DNA of 55,895 nt. It comes from Salinarimonas sp. GTDB lineage: Bacteria > Pseudomonadota > Alphaproteobacteria > Rhizobiales > Beijerinckiaceae. The translations under genes and the position numbers were made by a program. The stretch spans positions 1-55,895 of the forward strand of contig JAFIEI010000023.1 of assembly GCA_020832565.1 (NCBI GenBank), given 5' to 3'. Positions within the stretch are counted from its first letter, which is position 1; each line of letters opens with the position of its first letter. The notes beneath the pieces were generated by a model. That model was not told the DNA's origin. It saw nothing but the letters and a program-made list of their open reading frames with translations, and ran no database searches. This document shows, piece by piece, positions 47,230-55,895 of the stretch.

Positions 47230-47862
47230 TCAAGAATGCCGTGATGGGGCTTGCCCCGTTGTCACCGTGCCGCCGCCCCGTCCGCGCCGGCGATGTTGCG
47301 ATCCGCCCCGCCCGTCCCGCGCGCGGTCCCGCTTAGCAGGATCGCCCGGCTTCGTCACCTTCGGCAGCGCCCGAGCCAGATCTGCCACGAGTGCATCGAA
47401 GGGTGCCTCGATGGCAGGTCGGCGGCCGATGACCACGATATCCGCCGCGAGCGACGGCCAGAACGGCTGCGAGGCCTCCATCGGCGATTGTTCCGCCTGC
47501 CTCGTCCCACCCTTGTCACCCTTGTGACAGGGCGAAATCACGGCAGCGGCGGCCTCTGCGTCCTTGCGTCGCGGCGACGCCGCAGATTCCAGCGCCGCGC
47601 TTCCCAATTCCCTCACCGCCGCGCGCAGCCGGCGCTTGATGCGGTTGCGCTCGACCGCGTTGCCGACCCGCTTGGTCAAGGTGAAGCCGATGCGCATGCC
47701 TTCGGCATCGTCGCCACGCAGCCGGCCCTGAACCGTCATGCGCTCGGTATGAAAACGGCGGCCTGCAGCCGCCGCCAGGAAGTCCCTGCGCTTCGTCAGG
47801 CGACCGAAGGGGAAGAGTCGCGCATCGACGCGCGATTCGTCCGGTCGCCCGGCTTCGCTCAC
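47230..47862 (-). CDS. rnpA: ribonuclease P protein component RnpA with internal insertion
   Basis: RnpA assists the RNase P RNA in tRNA 5' processing. The 210-residue protein has [20 protein letters not shown] and the RNR motif [20 protein letters not shown] near residues 60-79. The core strand [20 protein letters not shown] appears only at residues 141-160. An insertion of about 45 residues (roughly 87-139) is therefore present compared with usual RnpA. A Gly/Arg-rich tail follows. Its start overlaps rpmH by 4 nt (ATGA). It is likely functional because the catalytic-contact regions are intact. Confidence 0.95.
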   Translation of the reverse strand: MSEAGRPDESRVDARLFPFGRLTKRRDFLAAAAGRRFHTERMTVQGRLRGDDAEGMRIGFTLTKRVGNAVERNRIKRRLRAAVRELGSAALESAASPRRKDAEAAAAVISPCHKGDKGGTRQAEQSPMEASQPFWPSLAADIVVIGRRPAIEAPFDALVADLARALPKVTKPGDPAKRDRARDGRGGSQHRRRGRGGGTVTTGQAPSRHS

Positions 47863-47993
47863 GCCGAGAGACGCTTGCGGCCACGGGCGCGACGCGCCGC
47901 GATGATCTTGCGGCCGCCGACGGTGGCCATACGGGCGCGAAAGCCGTGGCGGCGCTTGCGCACGATCTTGCTGGGTTGATAAGTCCTTTTCAC
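47859..47993 (-). CDS. rpmH: 50S ribosomal protein L34
   Basis: The 44-residue protein was read as [20 protein letters not shown] followed by [20 protein letters not shown] and RLSA, invariant for L34. The start codon is GTG, preceded by GGAGA. It overlaps rnpA by ATGA, so L34 and RnpA are translated from one message. A near-consensus promoter lies about 130 bp upstream on the minus strand. Confidence 0.98.
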   Translation of the reverse strand: MKRTYQPSKIVRKRRHGFRARMATVGGRKIIAARRARGRKRLSA

Positions 47994-48120
47994 GGCCTGT
48001 CTCCGGTCACATGGCGCAGGCACGAGCGGGCCGCTTGGCTCCGTTACCGTTCCTGTGCATCTCTCTGGCTGCAATGAATGCGGCAGCGCTCGCAGGCGAG
48101 CACTGTCGTCGTTGGCGCGG

Positions 48121-48149
48121 CTTATGGCGGATGGCGCCCGGAAAGTCAA
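48121..48149 (-). promoter_or_regulatory. sigma-70-type promoter for rpmH-rnpA-yidC
   Basis: On the minus strand TTGACT (48144-48149) is followed by exactly 17 bp and CATAAG (48121-48126). Both boxes are close to consensus and spacing is optimal. Transcription would start near 48113, giving a leader of about 120 nt before the rpmH GTG. The region holds no other gene. Confidence 0.6.
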
Positions 48150-48277
48150 CGCCGAACCGGCTTTTCGGCACGCGATTCCGGGCTCGACAGGCGCGCAATC
48201 CCGATTACTCTGAACGGGTCGGAAAGCCGCGAAAACGCGTGCACCGGCGGGAACAGAAGCCAGGGGAGGGCGCAACC

Positions 48278-49903
48278 ATGGGCAATGCCTACGATATCGA
48301 TCTCGACCGCAACCCGGCCAACCATCAGCCACTGACGCCGCTGACCTTCCTGGATCGGGCCGCGAGCGTCTTCCCCGACCATACCGCGATCATCCACGGC
48401 CCCGTTAAGCGCGACTACCGCGAGTTCTATGCGCGCACCCGTCGCCTCGCCTCGGCGCTGGCCAAGGCCGGGATCGGGCGCGGCGATACCGTGGCCGCGA
48501 TGCTACCCAATATTCCCGCCATGCTCGAAGCCCATTACGCCGTACCGATGACCGGCGGCGTGCTCAACACCCTCAATACCCGCCTCGATCCGGCCGTGCT
48601 CGCCTTCTCCCTCGATCACGGCGAGGCGAAGGTGCTGCTGACCGACCGGGAATTCTCCCCCACCATGGCCAAGGCGCTCGAACTGGCAAAGCGCAAGCCC
48701 ATCGTCATCGATGTGGACGACCCCGTCTATGACGGTCCGGGCGAGCGGCTCGGTTCCGTCGATTACGAGGATTTCCTCGCCTCCGGCGATCCGGAATTCG
48801 CCTGGGCCATGCCCGACGACGAATGGGATGCGATCACGCTCAATTACACCTCCGGCACCACCGGCGATCCCAAGGGCGTCGTCTACCATCATCGCGGCGC
48901 CTATCTGCTGGCCATGGGCAATATCGTCACCTGCGGCATGGGCAAGCATCCGATCTATCTTTGGACCCTGCCGATGTTCCACTGCAACGGCTGGTGCTTC
49001 CCCTGGTCGATCTCGATCGTCGCGGGCACGCATGTCTGCCTGCGCCAGGTGCGCGCGAAGGCGATGTTCGACGCGCTTGCCGATCACGGCGTTACCCATC
49101 TGTGCGGCGCGCCGATCGTGATGTCGACGCTGCTGAATGCGCCGGATGACGAGCAGCGCGAATTCGTCCAGAGCGTCGATTTCTTCACCGCCGCCGCGCC
49201 CCCGCCCGAATCGGTGCTCGCCGGAATGAAGGAGCGCGGTTTCAACGTCACCCACATTTACGGCCTCACCGAGACCTACGGCCCCTCGGTGGTCAATGAC
49301 TGGGACCGCGACTGGGACAATCTCGACGCAGCATCCTATGCCACGAAGAAGGCCCGCCAGGGCGTGCGCTACGTCACGCTCGAAGGGCTCGACGTGCTCG
49401 ACCCGCAGACGCTGGAGCCGGTTCCCGCCGACGGCACGACGATGGGCGAGGTGATGATGCGCGGCAATGTCGTGATGAAGGGCTATCTCAAGAACCCGGA
49501 TGCCACGGCCAAGGCCTTCGCCGGCGGCTGGTTCCATTCGGGCGATCTGGGCGTCAAATATCCCGACGGTTATGTTCAGCTCAAGGATCGCTCGAAGGAC
49601 ATCATCATTTCCGGCGGTGAGAACATCTCCTCGATCGAGGTCGAGGAAGCGCTCTACAAGCATCCCGACATCGCCGCCTGCGCCGTGGTGGCAAAGCCCG
49701 ACGAGAAATGGGGCGAGACCCCCTGCGCCTTCGTCGAGATGAAGCCGGGACGCAAGCTGGCGGAAAAGGATGTGATCGCCTGGTGCCGCGAGCATCTCGC
49801 AGCCTATAAATGCCCGCGCACGGTGATCTTCACGGAGGTACCCAAGACCTCGACCGGGAAGATCCAGAAATTCCGCCTGCGGGATATGGCCAAGGAGCTT
49901 TGA
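48278..49903 (+). CDS. acyl-CoA synthetase (AMP-binding, medium-chain fatty-acid type)
   Basis: This 541-residue ANL-superfamily ligase adenylates a carboxylic acid and then forms its CoA ester. Motifs are [20 protein letters not shown] (ATP P-loop), [34 protein letters not shown] with [17 protein letters not shown], and the C-terminal catalytic Lys in [12 protein letters not shown]. The start follows GGGGAGGG. The architecture is that of AMP-binding proteins annotated as fatty-acyl or medium-chain acyl-CoA synthetase; the substrate is not decided. It is alone on its strand, with a terminator hairpin 19 nt after its stop. Confidence 0.9.
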   Translation: MGNAYDIDLDRNPANHQPLTPLTFLDRAASVFPDHTAIIHGPVKRDYREFYARTRRLASALAKAGIGRGDTVAAMLPNIPAMLEAHYAVPMTGGVLNTLNTRLDPAVLAFSLDHGEAKVLLTDREFSPTMAKALELAKRKPIVIDVDDPVYDGPGERLGSVDYEDFLASGDPEFAWAMPDDEWDAITLNYTSGTTGDPKGVVYHHRGAYLLAMGNIVTCGMGKHPIYLWTLPMFHCNGWCFPWSISIVAGTHVCLRQVRAKAMFDALADHGVTHLCGAPIVMSTLLNAPDDEQREFVQSVDFFTAAAPPPESVLAGMKERGFNVTHIYGLTETYGPSVVNDWDRDWDNLDAASYATKKARQGVRYVTLEGLDVLDPQTLEPVPADGTTMGEVMMRGNVVMKGYLKNPDATAKAFAGGWFHSGDLGVKYPDGYVQLKDRSKDIIISGGENISSIEVEEALYKHPDIAACAVVAKPDEKWGETPCAFVEMKPGRKLAEKDVIAWCREHLAAYKCPRTVIFTEVPKTSTGKIQKFRLRDMAKEL

Positions 49904-49921
49904 CGACGGACTCCGGGCGGC

Positions 49922-49958
49922 AAAAGAAAACGCGCCGGAGCAGGTCGCACCGGCGCGT
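49922..49958 (-). terminator. terminator hairpin between acyl-CoA synthetase and purC
   Basis: ACGCGCCGG at 49930-49938 pairs with CCGGCGCGT at 49950-49958 (9 bp, 11-nt loop). In the minus direction it is followed by a T-rich run (AAAAGAAAA on the plus strand), so it ends purC transcription. In the plus direction the tail is TTCATGAA, a weaker signal that may also end the synthetase message. Confidence 0.68.
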
Positions 49959-49980
49959 TCATGAACCGTCCTGTTCGTGC

Positions 49981-50745
49981 CTACTGCACCAGGCGCGGGC
50001 CGCCCATCGGGGTGCTCTCGTTTTCCGAGAGAATGCCGAGCCGGCGCGCGACTTCGGAATAGGCTTCGATCAGCCCGCCGAGATCGCGGCGGAAGCGGTC
50101 CTTGTCCATCTTGTCGTTGGACTTGATGTCCCACAGACGGCAGGAATCGGGGGAGATCTCGTCGGCGAGGACGATGCGCATCATGTCACCCTCCCACAGA
50201 CGCCCCGTCTCCATCTTGAAATCGACGAGGCGGATGCCGACGCCGAGGAAGAGGCCGGAGAGGAAGTCGTTGACGCGGATGGCGAGCGCCATGATGTCGT
50301 CGATCTCCTGCGGCGTGGCCCAGCCGAAGGCGGTGATGTGCTCTTCCGAGACCATCGGGTCGTCGAGCTTGTCGCTCTTGTAATAGAATTCGATGATCGA
50401 GCGCGGCAGCTGCGTGCCTTCCTCGATCCCGAGCCGCTTGGAGAGCGATCCGGCGGCAACGTTGCGCACCACGACCTCGAGCGGGATGATCTCGACTTCG
50501 CGGATCAACTGCTCGCGCATGTTGAGCCGGCGAATGAAATGCGTCGGAACGCCGATATCATTGAGATTCTGGAAAATGAACTCGCTGATCCGGTTGTTCA
50601 GAACGCCCTTTCCGTCGACGATCTCGTGCTTCTTGGCGTTGAAGGCGGTGGCGTCGTCCTTGAAGTGCTGGATGAGTGTTCCGGGTTCGGGTCCCTCGAA
50701 GAGGACCTTGGCCTTGCCCTCGTAGATGCGACGGCGGCGATTCAT
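49981..50745 (-). CDS. purC: phosphoribosylaminoimidazole-succinocarboxamide synthase PurC
   Basis: PurC joins aspartate to CAIR in purine synthesis. The 254-residue protein has [40 protein letters not shown] and [19 protein letters not shown] with the aspartate/metal site. The ATG is chosen by homology to rhizobial PurC, although a longer in-frame ATG exists and neither has a good ribosome-binding site. The window's other purine genes (purMN) lie elsewhere. Its terminator is immediately downstream. Confidence 0.96.
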   Translation of the reverse strand: MNRRRRIYEGKAKVLFEGPEPGTLIQHFKDDATAFNAKKHEIVDGKGVLNNRISEFIFQNLNDIGVPTHFIRRLNMREQLIREVEIIPLEVVVRNVAAGSLSKRLGIEEGTQLPRSIIEFYYKSDKLDDPMVSEEHITAFGWATPQEIDDIMALAIRVNDFLSGLFLGVGIRLVDFKMETGRLWEGDMMRIVLADEISPDSCRLWDIKSNDKMDKDRFRRDLGGLIEAYSEVARRLGILSENESTPMGGPRLVQ

Positions 50746-51061
50746 GGGCGTGTACCGTGTTCTGTTGAAATCCATCGGAGGGAGGCGGCTCCTGGTTGCG
50801 ATCGGCTGCGCGGGCTGAAATTCCGGCGCGGTCGAACGGCTCGGTGCCGCCCGCTCGCGCGCAACCTATATGATCGCACGGCAATGCACAACGAAGCTTT
50901 CGGATCGGGCTGCCGATTGTCGGGAATCGGCCCTGATCCGGAACGACACGGGTGGCGTGAGCGCGCGTGCGGGGCTATATCGATAGGTAGAGCGGCACGC
51001 TCCGTGATCGAAACGGAGCGGGAAGCCGTCGGCGGATTTCGGCTGAACCAGTGAGCAGACC
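50746..51061. other. divergent intergenic region between purC and the zeta gene
   Basis: No gene is seen. On the minus strand TTGTGC followed by TATAGG, about 15 bp apart near 50870-50896, is a poor promoter candidate for purC. GCTCCGT and ACGGAGC (about 50999-51019) form a 7-bp hairpin 40-60 bp before the zeta gene. Long low-quality frames cross the region on both strands but do not resemble proteins. Confidence 0.35.
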
Positions 51062-51376
51062 ATGACCACATTCGATGAACGCAAGGATGCCTTCGAGAAC
51101 AAGTTCGCGCATGACGAGGAATTGCGCTTCAAGGCAATGGCCCGCCGCAACAAGCTGCTGGGCCTGTGGGCAGCGGAGAAGCTCGGCAAGAGCGCTGCGG
51201 ATGCCGAAGAATATGCCAAGAGCGTGGTTCTCTCCGATTTCGAGGAGCCGGGCGACGAGGACGTGTTCCGCAAGGTGCGCGGCGATCTCGACGCGTCGGT
51301 GAGCGATCAGGAGATTCGCGAGCAGATGGTGGCGCTTCTCGCGCGTGCCGCGGAATCGGTCCAGAAGGGCGAGTGA
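51062..51376 (+). CDS. ATPase inhibitor subunit zeta (DUF1476)
   Basis: The zeta subunit inhibits ATP hydrolysis by the F1 part of ATP synthase in alphaproteobacteria. The 104-residue helical protein has FDERKDAFENKFAHDEELRF followed by KAMARRNKLLGLWAAEKLGK, which match the family's inhibitory N-terminal region and four-helix bundle. It is apart from any atp genes and is followed 97 bp later by a ureohydrolase gene. The assignment is by clear family resemblance. Confidence 0.93.
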   Translation: MTTFDERKDAFENKFAHDEELRFKAMARRNKLLGLWAAEKLGKSAADAEEYAKSVVLSDFEEPGDEDVFRKVRGDLDASVSDQEIREQMVALLARAAESVQKGE

Positions 51377-51473
51377 CCCGGCCTCAATTCATCGGCACAG
51401 ATAATGAGCCTGAACGGTTCCGGGTTTGCCCCGGGGCCGTATTCCGATACGCGACCGATGACGGAGACCGGCG

Positions 51474-52529
51474 ATGAACCGCGACAAGCTCGAAGCCCTG
51501 CGCGCCCGCTACGGCAATGCCAAGGGTGGCGATATCTTCGATCCGGATTTCCGGCGCGTCGCCGATACGCAGTTCCGCGACGGCGAGAAGCGCGCCTGGC
51601 CGTTCATGAACCCGGGCACCCTGCTCGATGCACCCTATCGCCCCGATGCGGCAGGGGAGGGGTATTCGGGTCTCGACGTGGCGCTGGTCGGCGTACCGAT
51701 GGATCTCGGCGTGACCAACCGCAGCGGCTCCCGATTCGGGCCGCGTGCGGTGCGCAATATCGAGCGGGTCGGGCCCTATGAACACGTGTTCAAGGCGCTG
51801 CCCGTGCATGAAATGCGCGTCGCGGATGTCGGTGACGTGCCGCTGCAGAGCCGCTATTCGCTCGAACAATGCCATGCCGATATCGAGGCCTGCTTCGCCG
51901 CGATCGCCGATGCCGGCGTGCGGCCGCTCGCCGTGGGCGGCGATCATTCGATCAGCCTGCCGATTCTCAAGGCGCTGGGGCGCGACCGGCCTCTGGGCAT
52001 GATCCATATCGATGCCCATTGCGATACCTCGGGTGAGTTCGAGGGCACCAAGTTCCATCACGGCGGCCCGTTCCGGCAGGCGGTGCTCGAAGGCGTGCTC
52101 GATCCCGAGCGCACGGTGCAGATCGGCATTCGCGGCGCGGCGGAATGGCTTTGGGAATTCTCCTACGAATCCGGCATGCACGTCATCCATGCCGAGGAGA
52201 TCGACGCGATCGGCATTCCCGAGGTGATCCGGCGTGCGCGCGAGGTCGTCGGTGACGGGCCGGTCTATGTCAGCTTCGATATCGATTCGATCGATCCCGC
52301 CTTCGCGCCTGGAACCGGCACGCCGGAAGTGGGCGGGCTCACGCCGCGGGAAGTGCTCGCCATGATGCGCGGCTTCGCCGGGATCGACGTCGTCGCCGGT
52401 GACGTGGTCGAGGTGGCCCCGCAATATGACACGACGAGCAATACCGCGCATGTCGCCGCGCAGATGGTTCTCGAAATCCTTTGCCTGATGGCCCGTGCGC
52501 CGTCCTTCCGCAGCGGTGCGGCCGGCTGA
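51474..52529 (+). CDS. agmatinase/arginase-family ureohydrolase
   Basis: Ureohydrolases cleave a guanidino group to release urea, with two Mn2+. The 351-residue protein has VGGDHSISLPILKAL, HIDAHCDTSGEFEGTKFHH and YVSFDIDSIDPAFAPGTGTP, which give the metal ligands. The loop DTSGEFEGTKFHHGGPFRQA resembles guanidinobutyrase/guanidinopropionase-type members more than E. coli agmatinase (SpeB); I cannot fix the substrate. The N-terminal 60 residues form an unusual extension typical of this subgroup. The gene stands alone, converging with the hemerythrin gene. Confidence 0.87.
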   Translation: MNRDKLEALRARYGNAKGGDIFDPDFRRVADTQFRDGEKRAWPFMNPGTLLDAPYRPDAAGEGYSGLDVALVGVPMDLGVTNRSGSRFGPRAVRNIERVGPYEHVFKALPVHEMRVADVGDVPLQSRYSLEQCHADIEACFAAIADAGVRPLAVGGDHSISLPILKALGRDRPLGMIHIDAHCDTSGEFEGTKFHHGGPFRQAVLEGVLDPERTVQIGIRGAAEWLWEFSYESGMHVIHAEEIDAIGIPEVIRRAREVVGDGPVYVSFDIDSIDPAFAPGTGTPEVGGLTPREVLAMMRGFAGIDVVAGDVVEVAPQYDTTSNTAHVAAQMVLEILCLMARAPSFRSGAAG

Positions 52530-52545
52530 AGCGCCGTCGCTTCAA

Positions 52546-53172
52546 TCAAAGCGGAATGCGGTAGTACCCGAGCGCTTCTGCGAGTTCTTCTTCCTCGTAG
52601 CCGAAATGCGAGGCGACGACGCGGTGCAGCGCCTCGAAAACCGTGCGCAGATCTGCCAGCGCCTGCGCGGAGGGCGTGCGCACCATCACCAGGGCTGCCT
52701 GTTCGAGGCGCTCCAGCAGCGTATGCACGATCTCGTGTTCCTGCGAGAGCCGGTCGATCACGGCCTTCAGCCCCGTGCTCTGGTTGCGCAGGCGGGGGAA
52801 TATCTCCTGATCCTCGATGGTGTGGTGCAGGGTGAGCATCTGGCATTCCTGCCCGCACAGGCTGCCAACGCGGCGGTAATTGTCCAGCATCGCCATGTTG
52901 CCGACATCGCGCGCCAGCGCATGCGCATCGCCCGAACCCTGCTCCAGTGCCGTTATCGCGCGGGCGACCATGGCCATCTGCTGCAGATGAAACCGGTGGA
53001 AAAGCCCGAGCCGGCGGCCATGGGCACGATGGGCTTCCGTCGCCTCCGGAATTGCCGGGGCACGGGGGCGGGTCTCGTCGTCGAGGAAAGGAATGTCATC
53101 AATCAATGGAATGGTTTCTCGCTGCCGGTGCGCCTGCCGGCGCGGTGGTCGTGTCGGCTGCCACGCAGTCAA
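52546..53172 (-). CDS. hemerythrin-like domain protein
   Basis: Hemerythrin-like proteins bind a di-iron centre with histidines and acids and may sense O2 or store iron. This 208-residue helical protein has a likely ligand set in RRLGLFHRFHLQQM, LHHTIEDQEIFPRL, LSQEHEIVHTLLERL and VVASHFGYEEEELAE. The first 20-25 residues are arginine-rich and the start is uncertain; no downstream ATG fits before the domain. It converges on the ureohydrolase gene. Confidence 0.82.
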   Translation of the reverse strand: MTAWQPTRPPRRQAHRQRETIPLIDDIPFLDDETRPRAPAIPEATEAHRAHGRRLGLFHRFHLQQMAMVARAITALEQGSGDAHALARDVGNMAMLDNYRRVGSLCGQECQMLTLHHTIEDQEIFPRLRNQSTGLKAVIDRLSQEHEIVHTLLERLEQAALVMVRTPSAQALADLRTVFEALHRVVASHFGYEEEELAEALGYYRIPL

Positions 53173-53403
53173 TTGCGATCAGGGCAGCTTGCGAGCTTGA
53201 TAGATGCAATCGACGGCGCCGTCGATGCGTGAGGCGGGGAATCGCGGCATTATCGCTTTCCTCGCTGCAGGTCCGTCCTTGCACGAATGCCGAACCCGTT
53301 CTCAGCGACCGAGCAATATTCTGCGACATTGCCCCGTTGGCAGCGGCGCCATCCTGCCCCATCATCCAGTGCGAATGATCTGAGCGGGGATTGGTGGCGC
53401 ATC

Positions 53404-54921
53404 ATGGCGGGTAACGCAGCATCGGGGCATGGGCAGGTAACGCGTCGGGCGATCCGATTCACCCGCAACGGGGTGGCGCGCGAGATCGCGGATTTCCACC
53501 CGCGCACGACCCTGCTCGACCATCTGCGCGAGCAGGAGCGGGCGCTGGGCACCAAGGAGGGTTGCGGGGAGGGCGATTGCGGCGCCTGCACCGTCGCGCT
53601 CGGACGCCTGCGCGAGGGGCGGCTCGTCTATGAGCCCGTCAATGCCTGCATTCTCCTGCTCGGCCAGATCGACGGCGCCGATCTCGTCACCGTGGAGGAT
53701 ATCGCGCCCGACGGCGCGCTTCATCCCGTGCAGGAGGCGATGGTCGCCCATCATGGTTCGCAATGCGGCTTCTGCACGCCCGGCATCGTGATGAGCCTCT
53801 TCGTCCTGCACGAGGAGGCGCCGCGTCCGCTCGACAAGGCGGTGATCGACGATGCGCTCGCGGGCAATCTGTGCCGCTGCACCGGCTACCGTCCGATCCG
53901 TGACGCGGCGCGCGCTGCAAGCGTCGAGCCCTCCGCAACGGCGTTTTCCGCCAGCCGCACCGATCGCGCTGCGGCCCTCGCCGCGCTCGATGATGCAAGC
54001 GATCTGTTCATCGGCGACGAAACGCGCTTCTTCACCGCGCCCGGGAGCCTCGCTGCGCTCGCGACCCTGTGCGCCGCCCATCCGGATGCGACGCTGCTCG
54101 CCGGATCGACCGATGTTGGGCTGTGGCTCACGAAGTCCCTGCGCGAGATCGAGAAGATCATCTGGCTCGGGCGCGTATCGGAGCTCGCCACGCTGGAGGA
54201 GGGCGAAGCAGGGCTCGAGATCGGCGCCATGGTCAGCCATGCCCGCGCGCATGCGCCGCTCGCGCGGCTCGACCCTGATCTCGGCGAATTGATGCGTCGC
54301 TTCGGTTCGGCTCAGGTGCGCGCATCCGGCACGATCGGCGGCAACATCGCCAACGGCTCGCCGATCGGCGATATTGCTCCGGCCATGATTGCCTGGGGTG
54401 CGCGGCTGCATCTGCAAGGCGCACAGGGTAGCCGCGAGATGCCGCTCGAGGATTATTTCCTGGATTACGGCAAGCAGGACCGCCGCCCTGGGGAATTCGT
54501 GCGCAAGGTCGTGCTGCCGCCGCTGCCGGCGGGTGAGGCGTTTCGCTGCCTGAAGGTGTCCAAGCGATTCGACGAGGATATCTCCGCCGTGATGGGCGCC
54601 TTCCGCATCGGTCTTGAGGGGCGACGGATCAGCGCGGCGCGCATCGCCTATGGCGGCATGGCCGCGACGCCCAGACGCGCAGCAGCGGCGGAGACCGCGC
54701 TGATCGACGCCGATCTGGACGATCCGGCGAGCTGGCAGGCCGCCCGCGCCGCTCTGTCAAGGGATTACTCCCCGCTGAGCGACCACCGCGCCAGCGCCGC
54801 CTACCGCGCCCGCGTTGCGGAAAACCTCCTGATCAAGGCGCTAAATGAGATTGCCGGTGAGGAGAGCGCGCAGACGCGCATCATCGACAATCGCGGCGGC
54901 GGGGTACTGGCGGCGGAGTGA
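53404..54921 (+). CDS. xdhA: xanthine dehydrogenase small subunit XdhA
   Basis: XdhA carries two [2Fe-2S] clusters and FAD for the purine hydroxylase. The 505-residue protein has plant-type cluster residues C54, C59, C62 and C82 ([20 protein letters not shown]), then a second cluster at QCGFC 120-124 and CRC 157-159. The FAD domain is seen in [28 protein letters not shown] and [17 protein letters not shown]. The ATG is chosen by domain start; an upstream one adds 39 doubtful residues. The molybdenum subunit xdhB usually follows, but the next gene here is convergent, so it must be elsewhere if present. Confidence 0.93.
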   Translation: MAGNAASGHGQVTRRAIRFTRNGVAREIADFHPRTTLLDHLREQERALGTKEGCGEGDCGACTVALGRLREGRLVYEPVNACILLLGQIDGADLVTVEDIAPDGALHPVQEAMVAHHGSQCGFCTPGIVMSLFVLHEEAPRPLDKAVIDDALAGNLCRCTGYRPIRDAARAASVEPSATAFSASRTDRAAALAALDDASDLFIGDETRFFTAPGSLAALATLCAAHPDATLLAGSTDVGLWLTKSLREIEKIIWLGRVSELATLEEGEAGLEIGAMVSHARAHAPLARLDPDLGELMRRFGSAQVRASGTIGGNIANGSPIGDIAPAMIAWGARLHLQGAQGSREMPLEDYFLDYGKQDRRPGEFVRKVVLPPLPAGEAFRCLKVSKRFDEDISAVMGAFRIGLEGRRISAARIAYGGMAATPRRAAAAETALIDADLDDPASWQAARAALSRDYSPLSDHRASAAYRARVAENLLIKALNEIAGEESAQTRIIDNRGGGVLAAE

Positions 54922-55063
54922 AGCCCTGCGCTTCATGGAGGGCGCGACTTCCCTCCCCTCAAGGATCAGGGGTGAGGTGGAACCGTGGCGCTGACATGCC
55001 GGGCATAAAGGTAATGCTCCCGCCTCAACTCCGGGGCGAGCGGTCACCGATCGCGTCACTCCA

Positions 55064-55813
55064 TCAGGGCAAGCGCGGGAGTACCTTGCTGGCAAGAAAA
55101 TCGGCAAGGTCGCTGGTGATGAAATCGATATGGGGGGCCTGCACGGCCTCCTGTTCGAAATCCTCGCGGAACGGGTCGATGGTCGCCGGCACGACGAGGG
55201 TGGTGGTCATGCCGGTATCGTGGGGTACGACGAGGTTCTTGGCGATATCCTCGAACATGGCCGCACGCGCCGGATCGACATCGTGGCGCTCGAAGAAGAT
55301 TTCGTAGGCACGCCGGTCCGGCTTGGGGATGAAATCGGCGGCGACGATATCGAACACATCCTCGAAATGATCGAGGATGCCGATCTTCGCCGCGACGTTT
55401 TCCGCGTGCTTGCGCGAGCCGTTGGTCAGGATGAGCCGGCGACCGGGGAGCGCCTCGATGGCCTTGCCGAGGGCCGGGTTCAGGTCGATGGCGGAATGAT
55501 CGATATCGTGGGCGAAATCGAGGAAGGCGTAAGGATCGACGCCATAAACGTCCATCAGCGCTTTCAGCGTGGTGCCGTGCTGGTGATAGAAATATTTCTG
55601 CAAAGCGCGCGCGGACATGCCGTCGATGCCGAACAGGTCAGCCACGAAGGCGGTGATGCGCGCATCGACCTGCGGCCAGATCTGCGCCTCGTGCGAATAA
55701 AGGGTGTTGTCGAGATCAAAAATCCAGATGTCGACATGCCCGAAATCGCGGGCGTCCGGTGCGGTGAAGTGCGTCTGCTGGCTTTGCGGAATCTGCTGCG
55801 GCGTGTCGGACAA
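55064..55813 (-). CDS. HAD-superfamily pyrimidine 5'-nucleotidase
   Basis: This protein of about 249 residues is a haloacid-dehalogenase phosphatase. Motif I is IWIFDLDNTLYSHEAQIWPQ, motif II LTNGSRKHAENVAAKIG, motif III KPDRRAYEIFF and motif IV AAMFEDIAKNLVVPHDTG. The family pattern matches pyrimidine 5'-nucleotidase (SDT1/PHM8-like). No ATG fits the N terminus; TTG at 55811-55813 (SDTPQQIPQ) is my choice, but other TTG/GTG starts further upstream are possible. In related genomes such genes often lie near dapD; the window ends before that could be seen. Confidence 0.88.
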   Translation of the reverse strand: MSDTPQQIPQSQQTHFTAPDARDFGHVDIWIFDLDNTLYSHEAQIWPQVDARITAFVADLFGIDGMSARALQKYFYHQHGTTLKALMDVYGVDPYAFLDFAHDIDHSAIDLNPALGKAIEALPGRRLILTNGSRKHAENVAAKIGILDHFEDVFDIVAADFIPKPDRRAYEIFFERHDVDPARAAMFEDIAKNLVVPHDTGMTTTLVVPATIDPFREDFEQEAVQAPHIDFITSDLADFLASKVLPRLP

Positions 55814-55895
55814 GGGATTTTCCCGTAGAGGAAGGGTGGTGCCGGTCACCCGGCGGGTTCCCAATATAGGCGCTCGCAGCCCGGGATGCGAGGCG

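Noticed and set aside
47859-48277. rpmH region as a replication origin
   Set aside because: In some bacteria oriC/dnaA adjoin rpmH, but no DnaA-box cluster was seen, dnaA is absent, and alphaproteobacterial origins usually lie elsewhere.
48503-50134. 543-codon minus-strand frame opposite the acyl-CoA synthetase
   Set aside because: The plus-strand gene has all ANL motifs; the antisense frame has none and runs through the terminator hairpin.
54922-55063. Possible small REP-like palindrome in the xdhA-HAD gap
   Set aside because: CCCCTCAAGGATCAGGGG has only a 5-bp stem, and no second copy was seen in the window, so it is not called as a repeat.
1-55895. tRNA or rRNA genes
   Set aside because: I looked for TPsiC-loop-like GGTTCRANYCC patterns and found only matches inside protein genes or without acceptor pairing.

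Overview
This window is a GC-rich, densely coded piece of an alphaproteobacterial chromosome. Several things point to Hyphomicrobiales (Rhizobiales): an ExoR-type Sel1 protein, an F1-ATPase zeta inhibitor, DUF4170 next to cysQ/waaA/lpxK, an rpsF-rpsR-DUF2232-rplI string, an ExoD protein, a DUF2336 protein and a photolyase-DUF2256 pair. Genus cannot be fixed from the sequence alone. I see no tRNA, rRNA, CRISPR array, insertion sequence or phage gene. Nearly all content looks chromosomal and vertically inherited.

Layout. 0-9.6 kb: the 3' part of an RND efflux pump, Tat-exported MsrP, photolyase with DUF2256, ilvD overlapping an exoR-like gene, and a nitroreductase. 9.7-14.2 kb: a flavin reductase, a convergent MaoC hydratase/CitE-like lyase pair, then a transglycosylase and a DUF2336 protein that are translationally coupled. 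14.3-24 kb: a signalling block with a small exported molybdopterin-oxidoreductase-fold protein coupled to a membrane GGDEF-EAL protein, an SDR-like protein, purMN, a second membrane GGDEF-EAL protein, ExoD, a tandem PilZ protein and a PAS-like protein. This block is plausibly a c-di-GMP/envelope-polysaccharide neighbourhood. 24.2-24.4 kb: a gene-free stretch that folds into four successive hairpins ending in a perfect 14-bp terminator-like stem, followed by a rhomboid protease.

25.3-27.8 kb: ribosomal operon rpsF-rpsR-DUF2232-rplI on the minus strand. 28.1-29.0 kb: a two-gene accessory cassette whose second protein carries an RNxxxH HEPN motif. 29.1-30.6 kb: M81 peptidase. 30.9-35.1 kb: cysQ-like, DUF4170, a DUF374-type acyltransferase, waaA and lpxK (lipid A/Kdo assembly). 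35.1-36.7 kb: ccmC-ccmD-ccmG (cytochrome c maturation). 36.9-42.8 kb: leuD, then fatty-acid genes fabD-fabG-acpP-fabF and mltG. 42.8-48.0 kb, minus strand: a small SH3-like protein, argB, DUF423, engB, yidC, rnpA and rpmH. 48.3-55.8 kb: acyl-CoA synthetase, purC, zeta inhibitor, an agmatinase-family ureohydrolase, hemerythrin-like protein, xdhA without an adjacent xdhB, and a HAD pyrimidine 5'-nucleotidase.

The most interesting unexplained items are the cysteine-less molybdopterin-fold/GGDEF-EAL pair, the HEPN cassette, the structured RNA candidate, and a roughly 45-residue insertion in RnpA. Family assignments are from recognised motifs and remembered family sequences; no database search was run.
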